Assembly (NCBI RefSeq): GCF_902686445.1
Contig: NC_062220.1
Location: 115,182,643-115,246,642 of the forward strand
Origin: Sciurus carolinensis
Lineage: Eukaryota > Chordata > Mammalia > Rodentia > Sciuridae
Length of the DNA: 64,000 bases
Direction: 5' to 3'
Within the stretch, counting starts at the first letter, position 1; every line of letters begins with the position of its first letter. Positions 50,271-61,933 of this stretch are shown here, piece by piece. The translations under genes and the position numbers were made by a program. The notes under the pieces were generated by a model. It saw only the letters and a list, made by a program, of their open reading frames with translations, searched no databases and was not told where the DNA came from.

Positions 50271-51582
50271 TCAGTGGCTTCTTTGAACAGTGTAGATTAC
50301 ATGAGAGTCAACTTTACACATTTCTGTATTTGAATATTTTACACTGCCACATTACCTTTAAACTTTATTTAAAAATAAAGAATTTTTTTTTAATTAGTGC
50401 TTACTGTTTGACCTTGGCAAGTTACTTAACACTGAGCCTGTTTTGTCAAATGATTAAAAATACCCACCTTTATATTAGTGAACATTAAGATGCATATTTT
50501 TATCCATTGTCACACTTTTCCTTGTTTGAGAAACTTAAGGCTTGATAATTTTTTTAAGTGTGTCTCTCTTCAACTGAATGTATTTGGTATCAGAACTTTG
50601 TAGTGTACTGGAAAGATTATTCCAGTTCTCAAATGATGTTAATCTTAAGACCCCTACTACAGTATCTACATTAGGCAGAGAGAGGGAAATAAGCCACCTT
50701 TTTTATTTTTAAACCTGAGATACTCAAATATCGCTGCACTCAAGGTTAGTAATGACCTTTTGATTGCTAACCCATTACATATGCATCTTAACTTGCATCA
50801 GTACAAACAACTCCCAACAGCATCTCAAAATATTCTTCAGTGCAGTTACATTTTCCATTTTCTTCCCGATTTTGTGGTAACTGCTTCATTGTAATTTCTT
50901 TCCTTTTCCCTAACACGTAAATATTGGTGTAATGGACATCCATTACTTTGGCCTGCTCAAAATCACCTTTTTATCTCAGTGATAGAACCCCATTTTTCCT
51001 TTGAAAAGCTACTCCCCATTTTAACAGAACTTTTGAGCAGACTAAGCTTGTCTTACCAAAATTGCACTCCTACATGGTCTTTGGCTCTTCAAGAGAAGTG
51101 ACACAAATTGTAGGAATTAAGTCATTCTGATGGTAGTATCTCATTCTGATAGTGTGTGTATATATTGATGAGATACCCAAAGAACCCTGATTCCTGTTCT
51201 AAAGTCCTAGTTATCCAGATCTCCTTGATTGTAGACTACTATTCTCTGAGTTCTTTTTGTCAGACAAAAATTTTTTTATTGTTTATAGCCAAATAACTGA
51301 ATTATTACAAAAATTGCCAATAGAGTAAAATGGTAGACTTCAGATCCTCCTGAAGACATGGAGGATCTCAAATTGATTATTGCACTGAGACTAAATTAAA
51401 AGGCAGCAATAAATCTTGTACTGTGCTCCCAGGGCCCTGAGGAGGGAAGCCCATTGTGGCAAAACAACTAGTAACACGATCCCTTCTTGTTATTTGGATT
51501 CATATGCCTAATGAGGGCAGAATTTGGAAAACCAGTTAGATGTTGACAATAGAAAAGATTTCATTGCATAATTTACAGTGAA

Positions 51583-51694
51583 GGGCTGGGGTTTTAGCTC
51601 CATGGTAGAGCACTTGCCTAGCATGTGTGAGGCACTTGGTTCTATTGTCAGTGCCACATATAAAATAAAGGTCCATTGACAGCTTTAAAAAATA
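51583..51694 (+). repeat. Sciurid ID SINE
   Basis: 'GGGCTGGGGTTTTAGCTCCA', 'TTGCCTAGCATGTGTGAGGC', 'CCACATATAAAATAAAGGTC'. Confidence 0.92.
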
Positions 51695-52429
51695 AAGTGA
51701 AGAGACTAGAAGAACCTCAAACCCAGAAACTTTAGAAAGAGAATAAAATCCAGTGCCTTTCTCTGACCAGGATTAATAAATGCCTTTGTGCTTAAGTCCA
51801 ACTAACACTTAGAAGATCAGTTCCCCAAATTGCTAAAGTACAATGCTGCTTGAGTTTGTAAACATTTCTAGGATCTCTTGTCAGAGTTAAGTCAATCAGA
51901 AAAGAGTGTTATATCTGGGGAGAATCCAAACTTCCAGATATCTCAGGAATGAGAGTTTGGGGTCACCCCATTCATCAAATATCTTTGGAGGGAAAAAATT
52001 TATACATATGAAAGAGAAATACAAGCTACAATTCTGTGTGTCTACAAACCATCTCACACCCAGCATATTTAACCCTATTGATAGAAAAGCATATAGTGTG
52101 AACTCATTTTAAAATGCATGTGATTTTGATAGGGGGGTGGCTCTTTTGATTTTTGGATGCCCCCCCCTCCAAAAAAAAATCTGCTGTTCAGGTATTCCCT
52201 TTGTTGGTAAATAGTACCACCCTTCATCCTGTTTCTCAAACCTGAACACAACAGTTACTCTTCATGCTTCCCTTTCTTTCACCCTGGGCATGACTATTAG
52301 TCATTACATTCTTGATTATCTTATGTGAATATTCCTCAAAACCATCTTCTGTCCAATGGAGCATTATCTGTTGATAGGACTATGTAATGCTTTAAAGTCC
52401 TGATACAATCTGTTCTCTCCAAAGCAGCT

Positions 52430-52600
52430 AAGAGCAGAGTGGTACACCAATCTGATTATGTCACTTCTCTGCTTAAAACCTTTGAATGGTTCCAGAATAG
52501 AATCTAAACTTGTTCTGATTTCCAAGGCTTTTGTTACTCCTCAAGCTGCTTCTTTTACTGCTTCAACTGGGGACAGTTCAGTTTTGTATGTTGGAAATTA
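52430..52600 (+). repeat. Ancient L2 fragment
   Basis: 'CTGATTATGTCACTTCTCTG', 'CTTAAAACCTTTGAATGGTT' and 'TTCCAAGGCTTTTGTTACTC' follow L2. Confidence 0.65.
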
Positions 52601-52872
52601 CTATAATATCTCATTTGAAAAATTCAGTTTTTTAAAAAAAGGTCACAGGGGAAGATTCCATTAAAACAAAAAAAAAAAAAATAGAAAACCATTATAATTC
52701 CAAACAATCCAGTAAGCTATTGCTCTGAATATCATAGTTTTATTTTCTTCCATATCTCTTACTATAAGTTTTGTGAGTTAAATTTGATGTGTGTAATTAT
52801 AGAGATCTACAGTAAGATGACTAGAGAGCAACTAAATCCCAACATAAAATTCCTAACATAAAAAATAAATAT

Positions 52873-52990
52873 GGGCTGGGGTTGTGGCTCAGAGGTAGAG
52901 CCCTTGCGTGGTACGTGTGAGACCCTGGGTTCAATTCTCAGCACCACATAAAAATAAAAGTGTTGTGTGCATCTATAACTAAAAAAAAAA
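52873..52990 (+). repeat. Sciurid ID SINE with extended tail
   Basis: 'GGGCTGGGGTTGTGGCTCAG', 'GGTTCAATTCTCAGCACCAC' and 'GTTGTGTGCATCTATAACTA' tail. Confidence 0.93.
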
Positions 52991-53039
52991 TAGCCTGAGA
53001 CATGAGTAATTCTGGAACTTTTCCTTAATAAAGAGTGTA

Positions 53040-53325
53040 CCTATCACCTGCTTCTCACTCTACCCTCCTGTGTAAAATGTGGACTTGATGGCTGGAACTT
53101 GTGTGTGTCACTGTTGGACCGTGAAGAAGAAGGACTATGTGTGAATGATGATAAAGCAACACACCAGAAAGAACCAAGGTTCCTGATTAATGTGGAGCCA
53201 CCATGCCAGTCCTGAACTTACTTCTGGACTTCATTTACAAGATAAATAAACTTCAGCCTTCTTCACATTATTGGTATTGAGGTTTCTCTCTCTCACTACT
53301 GAACCTAATCTGCCCACAGATAATT
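53040..53325 (+). repeat. Probable old LTR 3' end
   Basis: 'GAGCCACCATGCCAGTCCTG', 'CTTCTGGACTTCATTTACAA' and 'GATAAATAAACTTCAGCC' read like the end of an old mammalian LTR with its poly(A) signal. Family not identified with confidence. Confidence 0.4.
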
Positions 53326-54149
53326 TGATAGTAATATTTCTTAGGAACATCTGATGCCATTTGTTCTGATTTTTTAGTCTACTGAATCAGTCTCCCCTTG
53401 GCTGGACTCTTGACAAGAGGGCTGTGCCCTAGATGGATGACTGATTGAGTCATGAACCAAGTCTGTATCTCTCATAAATTAATAAATTAGCCCCATACTT
53501 TATTAGCTAGATGGCCCTCTATACTCCCAGAGTTCCATTGTTTTGGACCTCTGTTGCTTTTATCTGTCCAGCATGTATTCCTGCTTTTGATAAAAGCATA
53601 TCAGTTGCCCTCTGAGTTTCCAGTCCTCTTGCTCCCGAAGTGAGCATATAACTCAGACCGACCTACTAAAGCAGTATGACCCCTTGACCAGGGTAATTGG
53701 AAAATGAATGAGTGTACGATGTAAGCCATGACAATTCTATACAAATAGTTAATCTTGTAGGTAGAGGAGGACATTTTCTTTCGTTTTTAATTCTGAACTG
53801 AGGTTGTAAGCCTGGCAGTGCTGGCTGCCATCTTGCTAACCCAAGGAGAAAGTCCATGTGGGAATGGCACCTATTCAGGAAACTTAATAGTTTTCTAAAA
53901 ATATTGTTGCCCTCTAGCTCCAGCCGTATATAAAGTTAAACTAACCCTGGACATTTTTGCAAACCAATAGGTCCAATTGTTGTGTATTCCATTTGAGTTG
54001 TCTTCATGAAATGGATAGTCTTGACAACCATCTTTGTTTCAACTTATCAGCATCTGACACAGTAGGTGTTTGGGAAATAATATTATATCAATTTATAGGA
54101 AGTAAAACCTTAGAACCCGTTAATTCCAATAAACTGAGCCAAGCAAATT

Positions 54150-54440
54150 TCTGCATTAGCAAAACTGAGGATCTGGCAAGACACTTAATCTCTTTGAGCC
54201 TGTGTCTTTTTATTATTATTATTTTTTTTAGTTGTCGATGTACCTTTATTTATTTATGTGTGGCGCTGAGACCCAGTGCCTCACACATGCTAGGCAAGTG
54301 CTGAGCTACAGCAGCAGCCCCCCACCTCAAAAACTCTGCATATTAGAAAGTAGAATGCTGAATGCACACACACAGTGCTGAGCAACAATGCCTGGCATAT
54401 AGTAAGCCCTCAGAGTTATTAGTAATATTATTGATGTGAG
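54150..54440 (+). repeat. MIR- or L2-like fragment split by an ID SINE
   Basis: Left part 'GGCAAGACACTTAATCTCTT' and 'TGAGCCTGTGTC' is MIR-like; after the SINE 'AATGCCTGGCATATAGTAAG' fits the continuation. Confidence 0.6.
54207..54321 (-). repeat. Sciurid ID SINE with extended tail, antisense
   Basis: 'TAGTTGTCGATGTACC' and 'TTATTTATTTATGTGTGGCG' then 'GCTAGGCAAGTGCTGAGCTA'. The body carries a small internal deletion relative to the other copies. Confidence 0.87.
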
Positions 54441-54821
54441 AGTACCCTTGAAAACAGCTTAGCCAGCCATTCCCTTGTCATCTTTTTAATCATGACATGC
54501 ACAACTGTCACAATCTCTTATATAAGGAAAATCAGTTCCTTACTTGCCCTACCACCCTCAGGAATGCTGGTGACAGGAAAACATGTCACATTCCATTTCT
54601 CTTGTGGGCTGAGGCCCTTGGATGCCACCCATGCCAGTTGGTCTGTTAGCAAAATAAGTAAGAGGCCTGGATTAAGGAAGTCTAATTCTCATTGATAGAA
54701 ATATGTCCTCCTTCATCTGTATCAGAGCCGGCATCTTGTGTTGGGAACGTCAGCACACTCTAGATGGATGAATTTCTGCATCAGATCAAGGGCCAGCATC
54801 CTCAACAATTCCTTGTTACTA

Positions 54822-54868
54822 AAAAAGAAAGAAGGAAGGAGGGAGGGAGGGAAGGAACGAAGGAACAG
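54822..54868. repeat. (GAAG/GGAG)n purine-rich microsatellite
   Basis: A run of GAAG, GGAG and GGAA units on the plus strand. Confidence 0.9.
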
Positions 54869-55192
54869 GTTTATTTCAGTCACAGAATCTTGATCCCTTA
54901 CACCAACAAAAATATAAGATGTTTTCCTGTTCAGGTATAATTCCGAACTAGTAGAAATCCCAGAAGACCTTACAGGTTTATCCCAGATTACCATCCCGAA
55001 CCAGGAGTCCTCAGTCTTAGGGAAAGTAACTGAAATCAGATCTAGTCTTTAGATCAGAGAAATGGGCTGAAGCCAGATCAATAATCACATCAAGTGGCAA
55101 ACACTGAGGACCTTGGGGAACACTGGGCTCAGTCTTGCCATTCTTCTGAAACAACAGAAATGGAACAGAAACATCAGAGTCACATTTGCCTA

Positions 55193-55622
55193 GTTTTAGT
55201 CAGCTTTTTCACTGCTATGACTAGAAGATCTGACCAGACAACTGTAGAGGTGGAAAAATTTATTTAGGGGCTCGTGGCTTCAGAGGTCTCAATACATAGA
55301 CAGCAGGCTCCATTCCTCAGGGCTCGGGGTGAGGAAGGACATCATGTTAGAAGAGTGTGACTGAGGGAACCAACCCACAAGACGATCAAGCAGCACAGTG
55401 AGATGTCTCCATTTGCCAGGTACAAATATATGCCCCAAAGCCAAGTCCATAATGCCCACCTCCTCCAGCCATGCCCTATCACTTCAGTTACCACTCAATT
55501 AATCCCTATCAGGGGATTAAAATCATTGATTTTACACACAACCCAATTATTTCTCCCCTGAACCTTCTTGCATTGTCTTACACATGAACTTTTGGGGGAC
55601 ACCTCACATCCAGACTATAACA
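55193..55622 (-). mobile_element. Solo MaLR LTR, antisense, with target duplication
   Basis: The complement starts TGTTATAGTCTGGATGTGAG (ending at 55622) and finishes CTGACTAAAAC (55193), as in MST-like MaLR LTRs. The 5-bp repeat GCCTA stands at 55188-55192 and 55623-55627. No internal ERV sequence, so it is a solo LTR. It matches the LTR at 57395-57825 in many segments. Confidence 0.88.
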
Positions 55623-55627
55623 GCCTA

Positions 55628-57134
55628 ATTGAATGCTTGGCCTCTATGCAAGTTCTGATTTCTCAAGTTTGAAAGATACCTGGGACTGTTCAGAGTTAGG
55701 GAAAAGACATCTTGGCCAGGGAAAAAAGATTCAAGTTGAAGGATGTTTTAGGTGGTACAAGACTGAGGAAACACACTTAGAGCAGGACTCGCATGGAAAT
55801 GAGGGGACAAGAGGATCATCAGGCCCACACTTGACAAATATTCACTGATATGCTCGGAAGACAAGGATATCGTCTTCAAAATAGCATTCAGCTTGCATCC
55901 TGTCCTCAGAACCCACATCTGGAGTGCACTATGAATTAACATTTTAAAGTAAATCTGGTATCTTGTGACCAGCACAATTATAGTGTGGTGTATTCTGTGT
56001 ATATTTTACAGTACTCATTTTCCAATGTGATCATTTAAGTTATACCACAATTTTGGAAAGTGTATGACAAAGCAAGCATAAAATCAGAGTCCAGAGCAGC
56101 ACAGAAACACGCTCACATATGTATGCATGCACACACACACTACTACCACCACTGATCTGAAACAGCCCAGGAAGCCACCCCAGAGCAGAGCCAGGGTGGG
56201 GTCTTGAAAGGCAATGTGTAGTAGGAGAGAAAGAGATCTCCTTGCAGGTCCTACAGAGAAACTGACTAGAGTCACAGTTTCTGCCATTCTTTCTGGCCCA
56301 AAGCAAGCTCCCCAACCACTTTGGGATGTTCCATTATGTCTAAGTATGGGAAAACTTAAGAGTGATGAAAAATGAATGTGAAAAGTCTTAAGAAACCTCA
56401 AGTCTAGAATAGCAGGCATCCTTGGCTTCAACTGAAAAGCAAATTGATACCAAGTTGTTCTTAGCTCCTTGCCAAATGGATTGCTGTTTCCTCTTGCCTG
56501 GGGGACCCAAAAAGGGAATAAGGGCTTAGGCCATGTTTATGACTGCCTGGATACCTCTTCCAGTTCCATCTTTAAAGGCAAAGAGCTCAGCTCCAAAGCA
56601 TTTCATCCCAACAGCCTCTCAGAGCCTGATCTTGCCTGTGTGAACCTATGTGAACTGGGTACTCTTGCTTCACTTTCTCTGCTTGTCTTTAAAACTTACC
56701 AGCCTGTGAAGGACATATAGAACCTGCTTGTTATCCTCCTTTCTTATTCCTCTCATCTCCTCATTTTTCTCCCACTTAAAAAGCTTGAGTCAAGCATCCT
56801 TATGATTCTGATGTAGGCCTTATAGGAAACCACTTCCTTTTACGTATCAGAGGGGATCTTCACACACTCCCCCTGGCCCTGACTCCTTCCTTTTTCTCTA
56901 ATCCTATAGTGGCAATCATCTTTTACCCATGTCTGGTAAAAATTATGAGAAGGAAAACCACTCTATTTATTAAGTCTCATACAAGATAAAGGGCTATAAG
57001 AAATTTGGAAATGTCACGTGCAGATTGCTGAGAACTGGGATCAAGATGTGGTATACAGGACATGTGCATAATTTATGGGGACCAATGAAAAATGAAAATC
57101 TGGAGTCCTTTGTTCAAAAATTACTAAGAATTTC
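55628..57134. other. Intergenic, no gene seen
   Basis: Unique-looking DNA with a short (CA)n/ACC run near 56120-56150. Reading frames here are short and show no known domain. Confidence 0.5.
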
Positions 57135-57138
57135 AATA

Positions 57139-57328
57139 CCAGACACAAAGATGCTTGCCTGTAATTCCAGCGGCTTGTGAGGCTGAGGCAGGATAATCAT
57201 GAGTTCAAAGCCAGCCTCAGCAATTCAGCAAGACCCTGTCTCTAAACAGAATATAAAAAAGGGTGGGGAATGTGGCTCAGTGGTTAAGGTCCCCTGACTT
57301 CAATCTCCATTACCAAAAAAAAGAAAAA
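57139..57328 (+). repeat. B1+ID dimeric SINE
   Basis: 'AGGCTGAGGCAGGATAATCA', 'CAGCCTCAGCAATTCAGCAA', then 'GGGAATGTGGCTCAGTGGTT' and an A-rich tail. The ID half lacks part of its B-box. Confidence 0.88.
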
Positions 57329-57394
57329 GAAAAAAATTTAAGATGGTGACAGCAAAGTGTTAAACTGCATATGAGGCATTTGTGGGCATAGGGC

Positions 57395-57825
57395 TGTTAT
57401 GGTTTGGATGTGAGGTGTATTCCAAAAGCTCACATGTGAGAAAGTGCAAGAAGGTTCAGAGGAGAAATGATTGGGTTATAAGAGTCTTAACCCAATCAGT
57501 GATTTAATCCCCTGATAGGGATTAACTGAGTGGAAACTGAACTGGTGGGGTGTGCCTGGAGGAGGTAAGAATTAGGGTATGGCTTTGGGTATATATTTAT
57601 ATCTGGTGAGTGGACTGTCTCTCTGCTTCCTGATGATGTGAGCTGGTTCCCTCTAACACACTCTTCCTCCATGATGTTCCACCTCACCTTGAGTCCAGAG
57701 GAATGGAGCCAGCCTTCTATGGACTAAGACCTCTGAAACCGTGAGCCCTCAAATAAACTTTTTCTCCTCTATCATTGTTCTGGTTGGTTCTTTCAGTCAC
57801 AGCAGTGAAAAAGCTGACTAAAACA
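57395..57825 (+). mobile_element. Solo MaLR LTR, sense, with target duplication
   Basis: Starts TGTTATGGTTTGGATGTGAG and ends CTGACTAAAACA, with AATAAA near 57752. Near-match 5-bp flanks AGGGC (57390-57394) and AGAGC (57826-57830). MST-like ERVL-MaLR LTR without internal sequence. Confidence 0.9.
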
Positions 57826-57830
57826 AGAGC

Positions 57831-58665
57831 CCTGGGTAACTTACACAGGTCACATGCCCAGGAATGAGCCCTGGTAGTATATTGTGCTCAAATATCCTTT
57901 GCTTAATGATCTAAAACACACCCATGACACCCAGTCCCCCAGTTTGGCCAGCATTTAGCATCATAATTACAATATGTGTTAATAACTCATTTATTGAGAA
58001 TGAGAAACAGAACTAGATTCTCTGCCATTATTACCACAGTTAATACTCAGAGCATTCCAGGGGAGGAAAATCTGGGTCCCTTGGCTTGTAAATGGTATAT
58101 TTTGGCTCTTAACCAACGCTTCATCCTCTAAACTATGGACTCTTTCAGCTTGGAAAACAATAGAGACATGAAAGTGGATGAATAAGAAAAAGACTTTTTA
58201 GCTGCTTAGACTAGAATTTGATAATAGAACAATAAGTTCCATTTATCAAATCCTTAGTATGTGCCAGGTGCTGTACTCTGCAATTTCCAAGCATTATCTT
58301 ATTTTTCATTTCTGATGTGTATTTTATTCCATGGCCCTAGTGCAAGAAGTTTCCCATACCTTTATCTCTATAGGTCATTTAATGCTACTCTCAATTAACT
58401 TGCTTACACAAAGCTCAACCCTCCAACCCCACAGCTATGACCCTTTATGATGCAAGAAAACTGAAGCACCTCCCATGGGGGTCACCCACATGGAGGCTGC
58501 TCCACTTGCTGTTGGACATCATAATCAGAACTGCTTTTACTTCTGTTGTCCAGGGATACTGACCCTGACCTCAGTCCCACAATTAGCCTCAGATCTATGC
58601 CTGGACACTCACCTTCTTCAGTCATAAGGGAAAGCAAGATCCAGAATTCTCAAAAATGAAAATGA
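57831..58665. other. Intergenic, no gene seen
   Basis: Unique-looking, with a MIR- or L2-like scrap near 58240-58300 ('TATGTGCCAGGTGCTGTACT'). Nothing else recognised. Confidence 0.5.
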
Positions 58666-58784
58666 GGGCTGGGGTTGTGGCTCAGTGGTAGAGTGCTTGC
58701 CCAGCATGTGCGAAGCACTGGGTTCGATTCTCAGCACCATGTGTAAATGAATAAAATAAAGGTCAACTGACAACTAAAAAAAAA
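58666..58784 (+). repeat. Sciurid ID SINE with extended tail and target duplication
   Basis: 'GGGCTGGGGTTGTGGCTCAG' and 'GGTTCGATTCTCAGCACCAT' with tail 'AAAATAAAGGTCAACTGACA'. Flank AAAAATGAAAATGA before it recurs after the A-tail. The intact GTTCGATTC box suggests a young copy. Confidence 0.94.
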
Positions 58785-59036
58785 AAAATGAAAATGATCC
58801 AGAATTCTTACATGTTTGAATACCCCGTAAACCCTCTTCCCTTCTTATTTCAAACTTTTCCATGACCCTCAAACATACAACATAACGTGGGGATGGGCTA
58901 TGAGACAGTAACATTGGCCTCCTTTCACTGGGGCTGGGCTGGGTACAGAAGCCACTAACATCAAATGTTGTATTTTCTTTCTTCTCATTCCTCTTCCCCT
59001 TCCCCTTTTCCTTCTCCCTACCCATCCTCCCAACCC

Positions 59037-59212
59037 CCATGTATATACTAGAGATTGAACTCAGGGGCATTTTATCACTGAACTACATCCTCAACCAATC
59101 CCCAGCCCTTTTTACTTTTTATTTTGAAACAGTTTTGCTAAATTGCTGAGGCTGGCCTCAAATTTGCAATCCTCCTGTCTCAACCTCCTACTGCACCCCG
59201 TTATTATATTTT
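59037..59212 (-). repeat. B1+ID dimeric SINE, antisense
   Basis: 'ATACTAGAGATTGAACTCAG', 'CCAGCCCTTTTTAC', 'TGAGGCTGGCCTCAAATTTG', 'AATCCTCCTGTCTCAACCTC'. Confidence 0.87.
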
Positions 59213-59224
59213 CTTTTAGTAACT

Positions 59225-59345
59225 TGCCATATTACAACAGATGAAGAAACTGGTTGGAAGGTGGAGTCACTGATCTAAGGTCCTGTAGCTAGGAAGTAAC
59301 AGTGTCAGTATTCAAAGCTGACTGATCTAATCCCATATTTCTCAA
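59225..59345 (-). repeat. MIR, antisense
   Basis: 'CAGATGAAGAAACTGGTTGG', 'AAGGTCCTGTAGCTAGGAAG' and 'TCAGTATTCAAAGCTGACTG' are the complement of MIR. Confidence 0.7.
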
Positions 59346-59594
59346 ACATAGTCCACCTGCCACCATCATTGGAATCAATTAAGTAGAGCTCATTTAAAAC
59401 ATCCCAGACCCCACGCTGGCCTACAGAATGAAAATCTCTGTGGAGACTTAGCAGTTTTAAAGTATTCTACGTTGCCTAGAAACTTCTGGAATTTCTATCT
59501 GGAATTCCAGTTACCTCATAATATTAAGTATGGCAGATAGGCTCTAAGGGGTTCCCACCTCACCCTTCTCCAGTGATCTGTGTCTCCTAGTATT

Positions 59595-59985
59595 TATACC
59601 TATCTTAAGTCAGCTCAGGTGCCCTAATAGAACACCACAGACTGAATGGCTTAAACATCAGAAACTAATTTCTCACAGTTCTTGATCCTGGAAGTCTTGA
59701 TGTCAGGGTGACCAGTCACTTTGGTTTCTGGTGAGGGTTTTCTTTCTGGCTGCCTTTTCAGCGTATTTCAACATGGTCTTTCCTCAGTACATGTACGTGG
59801 AGAAAAAGAATTCTCTGGTGTAGCTTCTTAGAAGGACGCTATCCTATTGGATCAGGGCCCCACCCTTGTGACCTCACTTAACCTTAATTACTTCCATAGA
59901 GGCCACATCTTCAAATAGAGTATAAGGGAGTAGAACTTCAACATGAATGTTGGAAGGGCCAAAACATTCAGTCCAATACCTGAAT
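59595..59985 (-). mobile_element. Old MLT1-like LTR, antisense
   Basis: 'CCACAGACTGAATGGCTTAA', 'CTCACAGTTCTTGATCCTGG', 'TCCTATTGGATCAGGGCCCC', 'ACCTCACTTAACCTTAATTA' and 'AACTTCAACATGAATGTTGG' follow the complement of an MLT1-type LTR. Confidence 0.75.
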
Positions 59986-60299
59986 AATATCTTTGTACTC
60001 CCTTCCCCATGAGTTGGACCTCCCTTGAAGTGAGACTTATAATTTGTTTCAACCAAGTGTGTCTGGAAGAGGCAGTGGTACTTCGTTCTATGAGTGTATC
60101 TCAATAAGACAAGACTACATCTTGCTAGCAACACTTTTTCTAGAGGTTCTTCTTGAAGAAAGTGGCCTTGTTGGGAAAGTTCATGTGGAAAAGAAATTGG
60201 GTGGCCTCTAGGAGCTGAGAGTAGCTTCCACACAAAGAACAGCAATAAGTTGGGGCCCTCTGTCCTATAGCTACAGGGAACTGAATTCTGTCAACAGTC

Positions 60300-60810
60300 A
60301 GAGTCATGGAAGTGGAGTCTTCTTCATTTTTCTTTTCATTTTCTGATGCTATAATAAAATGCCTAAGACTAGATAATTTTAAGGAAATTGATTTCTTATA
60401 GTCCCAGAAGCTGGGAGGTCCAAGAGTAAGGTGCCAGCATCAGCTTGACATCTGGTAAGACCTTCTCTCTGCATCATAACATGGCAGAGGGTATCACATG
60501 ACAAGGTAGAGCAAAAGTGCTATCTCAGATCACTCTTCCTCTTATAAAAACCACTAATGCGGGCTGGGGAGATAGCTCAGCTGGTAGAGTGCTTGCCTCG
60601 CAAGCACAAGGCCCTGAGTTCAATCCCCAGTACCGCAAAAAAAAAAAAACACTAATGCTATCATGGGGATCCCACTTTCATGACCTCATCTAATCCTAAT
60701 TATCTTCCAAAGGCCCCACTCTCAAACACCATTAGCATATGGGTTTGAGGATTAAGTTTACAACATAAGAACTTTGGGGGGACACATTCAACCACAGTAT
60801 TATTCATACC
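60300..60810 (-). mobile_element. MaLR LTR, antisense, interrupted by a young ID SINE
   Basis: 'GATTTCTTATAGTCCCAGAA', 'CTGGGAGGTCCAAGAGTAAG' and later 'CATGACCTCATCTAATCCTA', 'AACTTTGGGGGGACACATTC' are complement MaLR LTR sequence. The ID at 60561-60649 sits inside. Confidence 0.78.
60561..60649 (+). mobile_element. Young ID SINE with perfect 9-bp target duplication
   Basis: 'GGGCTGGGGAGATAGCTCAG', 'TTGCCTCGCAAGCACAAGGC', 'GAGTTCAATCCCCAGTACCG' and an A-tail, close to a tRNA-like consensus. CACTAATGC flanks it at 60552-60560 and 60650-60658. Confidence 0.96.
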
Positions 60811-60965
60811 TCCAGATGAAGATGGAGGCTAGCCCGACACCTTGAGTTTCTGAACAGAGGATTTGGCTAAAGTATGCCTGTTCTCCCAACCCACAGAAAA
60901 TGTGCTGTTTTAAGCCACTTAAATTTGTGGTGATTTGTTATACAACAATGAACAACTAATAAGTT
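60811..60965 (+). repeat. MLT1-like LTR 3' end
   Basis: 'CTGTTTTAAGCCACTTAAAT' and 'TTGTGGTGATTTGTTATACA' followed by 'AACAACTAATAAG' fit the end of an MLT1 LTR. Confidence 0.7.
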
Positions 60966-61812
60966 AAATAACCCCACAATCTCCACCTACAGGGCTACAT
61001 GGATGATTCCTCTCTTCTTTACTTATACATAGAAGCAACTTATGTGCTTACCAAATATGACAAAGGACATGTGCCAAACTGCCTGCTTTTAAAAATGTTT
61101 TTTTAATTTCTTGATTATGAAAAGTAATAGAAGTTTATTGAAAAATGCTTGGAAGCATGCCAAAAAGAAAATAAAAATTACCCAGAATAATTTCTTCCTA
61201 CCCCCTCAGATAACCACAGATAACACATTGGCAAACAGCCTTCCCCAACTTGGTTCCATACAGAGAGGCTGGATAAAATTACAAACAGGGAACACTCTGT
61301 ACAGCCTGTTTTGTAACTTTCTCTTTCCATAGTGTCAGCCCACATTTTCTAAAGAATTTGAAACATCACAGGGGTGCATTTGTCTCTGGCATATTGGGGC
61401 ATTGCCAGAGCCCACTTTTGATGACCTTGGGTTTTTCCCTGATTGTGCTTTGGGTAAGGAGACTCAAGGAAGAATCTGAGCCAGAGAGGGGAGGATGCTA
61501 GATAACCAGTTGGTACTCAGAGATTTCTCCCCCTCCAAATTCCTCATAACATTGTAGCTTAGCTGCTATATTCCCAAAGCCCACACAGTACCTTAAAGCT
61601 GTTAACCTTGAAATTATTATCAGAATTCAGTTTTTATAAAGTCACAGTCTCACCTTCAATCAAGGGAGGTATTTGTAGGAACTTGGAATCAGGTGAAGCT
61701 AGCAGCCCTCTGCCTAAGACCTGACCAGCCCATCCATGAGGCCCTGTCCTCCCCAGGCTTCTAGAGCAGTGGGAGCTCAATTCCTGGAGCATCATTCCAG
61801 AACTTCTAGGGT
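60966..61812. other. Intergenic, no gene seen
   Basis: No repeat or reading frame recognised with confidence, apart from a possible old L2 or L1 scrap near 61090-61330. Confidence 0.45.
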
Positions 61813-61827
61813 TTGACCTTCTTTTTA

Positions 61828-61933
61828 TTTTTATTTTTTTTTATTTTTTATTTTTTTTGGGTGCTGGGGATCGAACTCAGGGCCTTGTGCTTACAAGGCA
61901 AGCACTCTACCGACTGAGCTATCTCCCCAGCCC
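61828..61933 (-). mobile_element. Young ID SINE, antisense, with perfect 15-bp target duplication
   Basis: T-rich tail complement, then 'GGGTGCTGGGGATCGAACTC' to 'GAGCTATCTCCCCAGCCC'. TTGACCTTCTTTTTA stands at 61813-61827 and 61934-61948. Same subfamily as the copy at 60561. Confidence 0.96.

Larger units (their letters stand above)
49900..53030. other. Intergenic, downstream of TUG1
   Basis: No gene supported. Holds an old L1 scrap near 50050-50270, a MIR-like scrap near 50397-50475, two ID SINEs and an L2 fragment near 52430. A short related stretch near 52077-52120 ('TAGTGTGAACTCATTTTAA') repeats part of 50205-50240, so both are probably pieces of the same L1 type. Confidence 0.5.

Noticed and set aside
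59874..60245. A 123-codon minus-strand frame in the intergenic region
   Set aside because: It overlaps the MLT1-like LTR and shows no known domain.
60561..60649. tRNA-like gene with A and B boxes
   Set aside because: It has tRNA-like promoter boxes but also an A-tail and target duplications, so it is an ID SINE, not a tRNA gene.
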